In this document: positions 30,952 through 33,662 of the stretch, piece by piece
How positions within the stretch are numbered: position 1 is the stretch's first letter
Layout: each line of letters opens with the position of its first letter
DNA from: an uncultured Gammaproteobacteria bacterium
Lineage (GTDB): Bacteria; Pseudomonadota; Gammaproteobacteria; Pseudomonadales; Ketobacteraceae
Reading direction: 5' to 3'
Assembly: GCA_913063125.1 (NCBI GenBank)
Contig: CAJXZM010000058.1
Location: 1 to 33,662 of the forward strand
Length of the DNA stretch: 33,662 nt
Made by a program: the position numbers and the translations under genes
The notes under the pieces: generated by a model
Database searches by the model: none
What the model was told of the DNA's origin: nothing
What the model saw: the letters and a program-made list of their open reading frames with translations, nothing else

Positions 30952-32151
30952 TTACGCTATATCACGCCCTTTCATGCGCCAAGAAAACAACACCAAGGGA
31001 ATAAATAGGACAGCTGATACTATATAGGGCGAGGTGGGATAAATTTGGTACAAAGCCCCCCCTAGAATTGGCCCAACAATAAAACCTAATGCCGGGCAAG
31101 CACTGATCAACCCAGCAACCGCCCCCTGCTCTCCGGGCTCCACTGCCAGTGTAGCCGCGGCGGAGAACCCTGGAGCAGACATGCCTATTCCCGTCCCCAC
31201 CAACGCCATAGCAAGGACAAATTCCAACAAGTCTCTACCCAACGTTAGCCCTACAAAACCGAGCAACATAAAAGGTAAGCCCGTTCTCATCAAACGAAAC
31301 GGGGCCCACCCTAATCGCTGCACAACGATTAATTGCATGGCCAACGCAGCAATGGCAGACCCCATCATAGCAATTCCCACTTGTTGGGCCGTTACCTCGG
31401 CAGTCAAATTCAGTTTATCTTGAAAATAATACCCCAATGTTTGCTGCACAACAGAAAAACCGGTAAACATGGCAATGCCAACAACCATAAATGGCAAGAT
31501 TCGCTTATCGGTATACCTCAGTTTTTTCTTCGCTACAGCCGTTGTTTTTGCTATTGGCAAGCCTGGCAAGTACACCATCACCAATATTGCTGCCAGAAAC
31601 GTCATTACCGCTGCCATATAGATAGGAGCTAACAAACTAATAATCGAAAAATACGCAATCGCAGGCCCCAATATGGTTCCAAAACTATGAGCTGCACCGA
31701 TTCGCCCAATACCAATCGTACGATTACTCACATCGGTAATATCACTGACATAAGCTGTTGCAGCAGGAGATGTAGCAGACATAATCAGCGATTGGGTCAT
31801 CCGTGCAAAGATAAGGGCTGCAAATAACCACCATCCCGTCACCCACCCATTTAAGCCCGCATAAAACATGGATGCAAAGAACACCGTACCCAGGGTGTAA
31901 CCAATAAGGCCAATAATCATTACTGGTTTGCGCCCCATTACATCGCTACGACGTCCCCACATTGGACTGAATAAAGAAAATATCACTGAAGAGCACGTAA
32001 TTATGAACCCAATTTGCATTTCATTGAGCCCAACTTCTCTCCCAAGCGGCCCCAATATCGCAAATACCACGGTTTGCCCCATCGCAACAGCAATGATTGC
32101 AATAAAGATAATACGACTAGCATGCTTGCGTTGGGTATCATCAAGGTTCAT
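30952..32151 (-). CDS. MFS transporter, DHA1-like
   Basis: 399-residue inner-membrane carrier of the major facilitator superfamily with about 12 hydrophobic segments. The loop 2-3 motif A is GRRSDVMGRKPV (66-77), typical of proton-coupled drug/solute antiporters of the DHA1 group. A central basic cytoplasmic loop (KTTAVAKKKLRY, about 203-214) separates the two halves. GGAG six bases before the ATG is a good ribosome binding site. It is divergent from the type-B carboxylesterase, suggesting the pair handles one compound, for example export of a substrate or product, but the substrate cannot be told. Confidence 0.92.
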   Translation of the reverse strand: MNLDDTQRKHASRIIFIAIIAVAMGQTVVFAILGPLGREVGLNEMQIGFIITCSSVIFSLFSPMWGRRSDVMGRKPVMIIGLIGYTLGTVFFASMFYAGLNGWVTGWWLFAALIFARMTQSLIMSATSPAATAYVSDITDVSNRTIGIGRIGAAHSFGTILGPAIAYFSIISLLAPIYMAAVMTFLAAILVMVYLPGLPIAKTTAVAKKKLRYTDKRILPFMVVGIAMFTGFSVVQQTLGYYFQDKLNLTAEVTAQQVGIAMMGSAIAALAMQLIVVQRLGWAPFRLMRTGLPFMLLGFVGLTLGRDLLEFVLAMALVGTGIGMSAPGFSAAATLAVEPGEQGAVAGLISACPALGFIVGPILGGALYQIYPTSPYIVSAVLFIPLVLFSWRMKGRDIA

Positions 32152-32245
32152 ATTGACTCCAATTCCAGGACTTCTATAAATACATCAAAGTAAATAGAAG
32201 GTATACCATTATATATTTTCCTCCCAGGCTTGCAGTTTCCCCTCA

Positions 32246-32271
32246 GTCAGTAAAAACTAGCGCTAACTGAC
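32246..32271. promoter_or_regulatory. Inverted repeat between divergent MFS and esterase genes
   Basis: gtcagt (32246-32251) and actgac (32266-32271) are a 6-base inverted repeat with a 14-base centre in the 163-base divergent region. It could be an operator. The short arms make this weak. Confidence 0.25.
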
Positions 32272-32314
32272 GTCAACAATAAGAATCAGAAACCTCTTTT
32301 ATAAGGACAGCTTC

Positions 32315-33662
32315 ATGACAGCCACCGTTGAGACTCACTTAGGTGCTTTACAAGGAATTCAGCGAACCAACCATATAGAATTCCGCGGCATCCCTTTCGC
32401 CAAGCCTCCTATTGACGAGCTGCGCTTTCAAGCCCCTCAGCCCCTTTCGCCCTGGGAAGGTGTTAAACGAGCCGATCGTTTTGGGGATGCATCAATACAA
32501 GAAAACATCTCATTATTTGGGGTGGGAAATATTTCAGAAGATTGCTTATACCTTAACGTATGGACACCGTCTCTAAATACGAATGAAAGTATCGGCAACG
32601 AAACCAAACGCCCTGTTATGGTATGGATACATGGGGGCGGTTATATATCGGGGTCTGGATCCCAACTGATCTATCGTGGAAGAGAGCTCTGTGAGAATGG
32701 CGATATGGTGGTGGTTACCATCAATTATCGTTTAGGTGTGTTGGGCTTTTTAGACTTAACACAATATTTTTCCTCCGACTTACCCGTCAGCGCCAACAAT
32801 GGCTTATTGGATCAAATAGCGGCTTTGCAATGGGTTAAAGACAATATTCTCGCATTTGGAGGCGACCCAAACCAAGTAACTGTATTTGGAGAGTCTGCAG
32901 GCGGAATGAGTATCGCGGCATTAATGGCAAGCCCCTTTTCTAAAGGTCTATTTAATCGAGCAATCATTCAAAGTGGCTCGGGCGATCACGTATTAACAAA
33001 AGAAGAAGCGACCCAGGTTACTGATTGTTTTTTACAAGAAACAGGAGTTTCATCTGATGACCCTGATGCTTTGTTTACACTCAGTACGAAGCAAATCATC
33101 AAAGCGCAAAAAAAATGTTCCTCTCTATCATTTAACCGAGGTACCCAGCAGCAGCAAGTGCCACAGTTTGGCATGACGTTAGTTCCTGTTATCGATGGCA
33201 ATATTTTGCCCACCACCCCCATTCGAGCGATCGAAAATGGCGCTGCGGCTGATATTGCTTTAATGGCAGGGGCAACAAGGGATGAGTGGAATTTATTTCT
33301 TCACACTCCTGGACCCGAGGGTGATTCGCTCGCAAAAACCCACTACAAGCATTTAGACAAAAGCGAGTTGATAAAAATATGTGAGCGAGACTTACCGGGC
33401 CTCGGTGAGAAGAGCGCTAATCTCTATGAATCTATCATTCTGTCCCGCTCTGAGTCAGGCTCTGAGCCGAACGATAACTCAAACTCTGCCCTGCCAGCAG
33501 GAGCAGCTCTGGATATGTACAGCGCCTTTGAAAGCGACCGCATGTTTAGGATTCCAACGCTACGACTTGCTGAAGCACAAAGCCACCACAGAGATGATGT
33601 TTACATGTTTGAATTCGAATGGGACAAAGGGATATTTGGTGCATGTCATGCTGTCGACATCC
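32315..33662 (+). CDS. Type-B carboxylesterase, 3' end outside window
   Basis: Alpha/beta-hydrolase of the carboxylesterase type B family, hydrolysing carboxylic esters. About 449 residues are visible with the frame still open at the window edge. FRGIPFAKPP starts the domain, then SEDCLYLNVWTP and WIHGGGY (oxyanion hole). The nucleophile is Ser194 in GESAGG. The acid is Glu324 in GATRDEW. The His is His445 in GACHAVDI, just inside the edge, so the triad is complete. No signal peptide is visible, so it may be cytoplasmic. AAGGA seven bases before the ATG sets the start. Divergent from the MFS gene. Confidence 0.93.
   Translation, partial: MTATVETHLGALQGIQRTNHIEFRGIPFAKPPIDELRFQAPQPLSPWEGVKRADRFGDASIQENISLFGVGNISEDCLYLNVWTPSLNTNESIGNETKRPVMVWIHGGGYISGSGSQLIYRGRELCENGDMVVVTINYRLGVLGFLDLTQYFSSDLPVSANNGLLDQIAALQWVKDNILAFGGDPNQVTVFGESAGGMSIAALMASPFSKGLFNRAIIQSGSGDHVLTKEEATQVTDCFLQETGVSSDDPDALFTLSTKQIIKAQKKCSSLSFNRGTQQQQVPQFGMTLVPVIDGNILPTTPIRAIENGAAADIALMAGATRDEWNLFLHTPGPEGDSLAKTHYKHLDKSELIKICERDLPGLGEKSANLYESIILSRSESGSEPNDNSNSALPAGAALDMYSAFESDRMFRIPTLRLAEAQSHHRDDVYMFEFEWDKGIFGACHAVDI

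Noticed and set aside
1-33662. CRISPR arrays, insertion sequences, phage genes, tRNA or rRNA genes
   Set aside because: No repeat-spacer pattern, transposase, integrase or tRNA-like T-loop was seen in the intergenic regions. The only tandem repeat is coding (29931-29984).

Overview
This window looks like a stretch of chromosome from a free-living, probably marine, lipid-degrading gammaproteobacterium. The evidence is the gene families: a thiolase, a two-domain FabG and a MaoC hydratase; an AlkK-like acyl-CoA synthetase; HSL-type and type-B carboxylesterases; OruR-type AraC regulators; YaaA; an OmpA porin; GGDEF and HDOD proteins. By eye the base composition is moderate and even. I see no insertion sequence, phage gene, CRISPR array, tRNA or rRNA. 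Genus cannot be fixed from the sequence alone.

Layout. 1-4978: fatty-acyl-CoA module with a partial thiolase (-), a FabG4-type reductase (+), an AraC-type regulator (-) and a MaoC/HtdX-type hydratase (+). 5086-8727: murI, an unusual membrane-anchored receiver-domain protein, and an RlmI-like methyltransferase. 8838-11518: single-domain response regulator, OmpA-family porin and HSL-family esterase, all on the minus strand. 11719-13581: hybrid histidine kinase with receiver and Hpt domains. 13743-17150: AlkK-like ligase, a translationally coupled 86-residue unknown, and a glycosyltransferase-like protein. 17147-19313: minus-strand operon yaaA, hopJ-like gene, second AraC regulator. 19547-21387: short-chain dehydrogenase and a CAP-domain diguanylate cyclase, convergent. 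21670-24729: two soluble histidine kinases, one with two N-terminal receivers and one with a C-terminal receiver. 24916-29014: LACTB2-like metallohydrolase, small lysine-rich protein, COQ8-like ABC1 kinase, CAP-HDOD signalling protein. 29147-33662: exported MORN-repeat protein, MFS transporter and a partial type-B carboxylesterase.

Two themes recur. One is acyl chemistry: ester hydrolysis, acyl-CoA activation, 3-ketoacyl-CoA reduction, hydration and thiolysis, with AraC-type regulators next to these genes. The other is intracellular signalling by phosphotransfer and cyclic di-GMP. None of the three histidine kinases shows a membrane segment, and no DNA-binding response regulator lies beside them, so they may feed a shared phosphorelay (inference). 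The most unusual items are the membrane-tethered receiver protein (6110-7642), the coupled ligase/unknown/glycosyltransferase set (13743-17150), the soluble kinase network, and the fadA2/fabG4/htdX-like arrangement known from mycobacteria. Several gene ends carry long perfect inverted repeats that read as strong bidirectional terminators.
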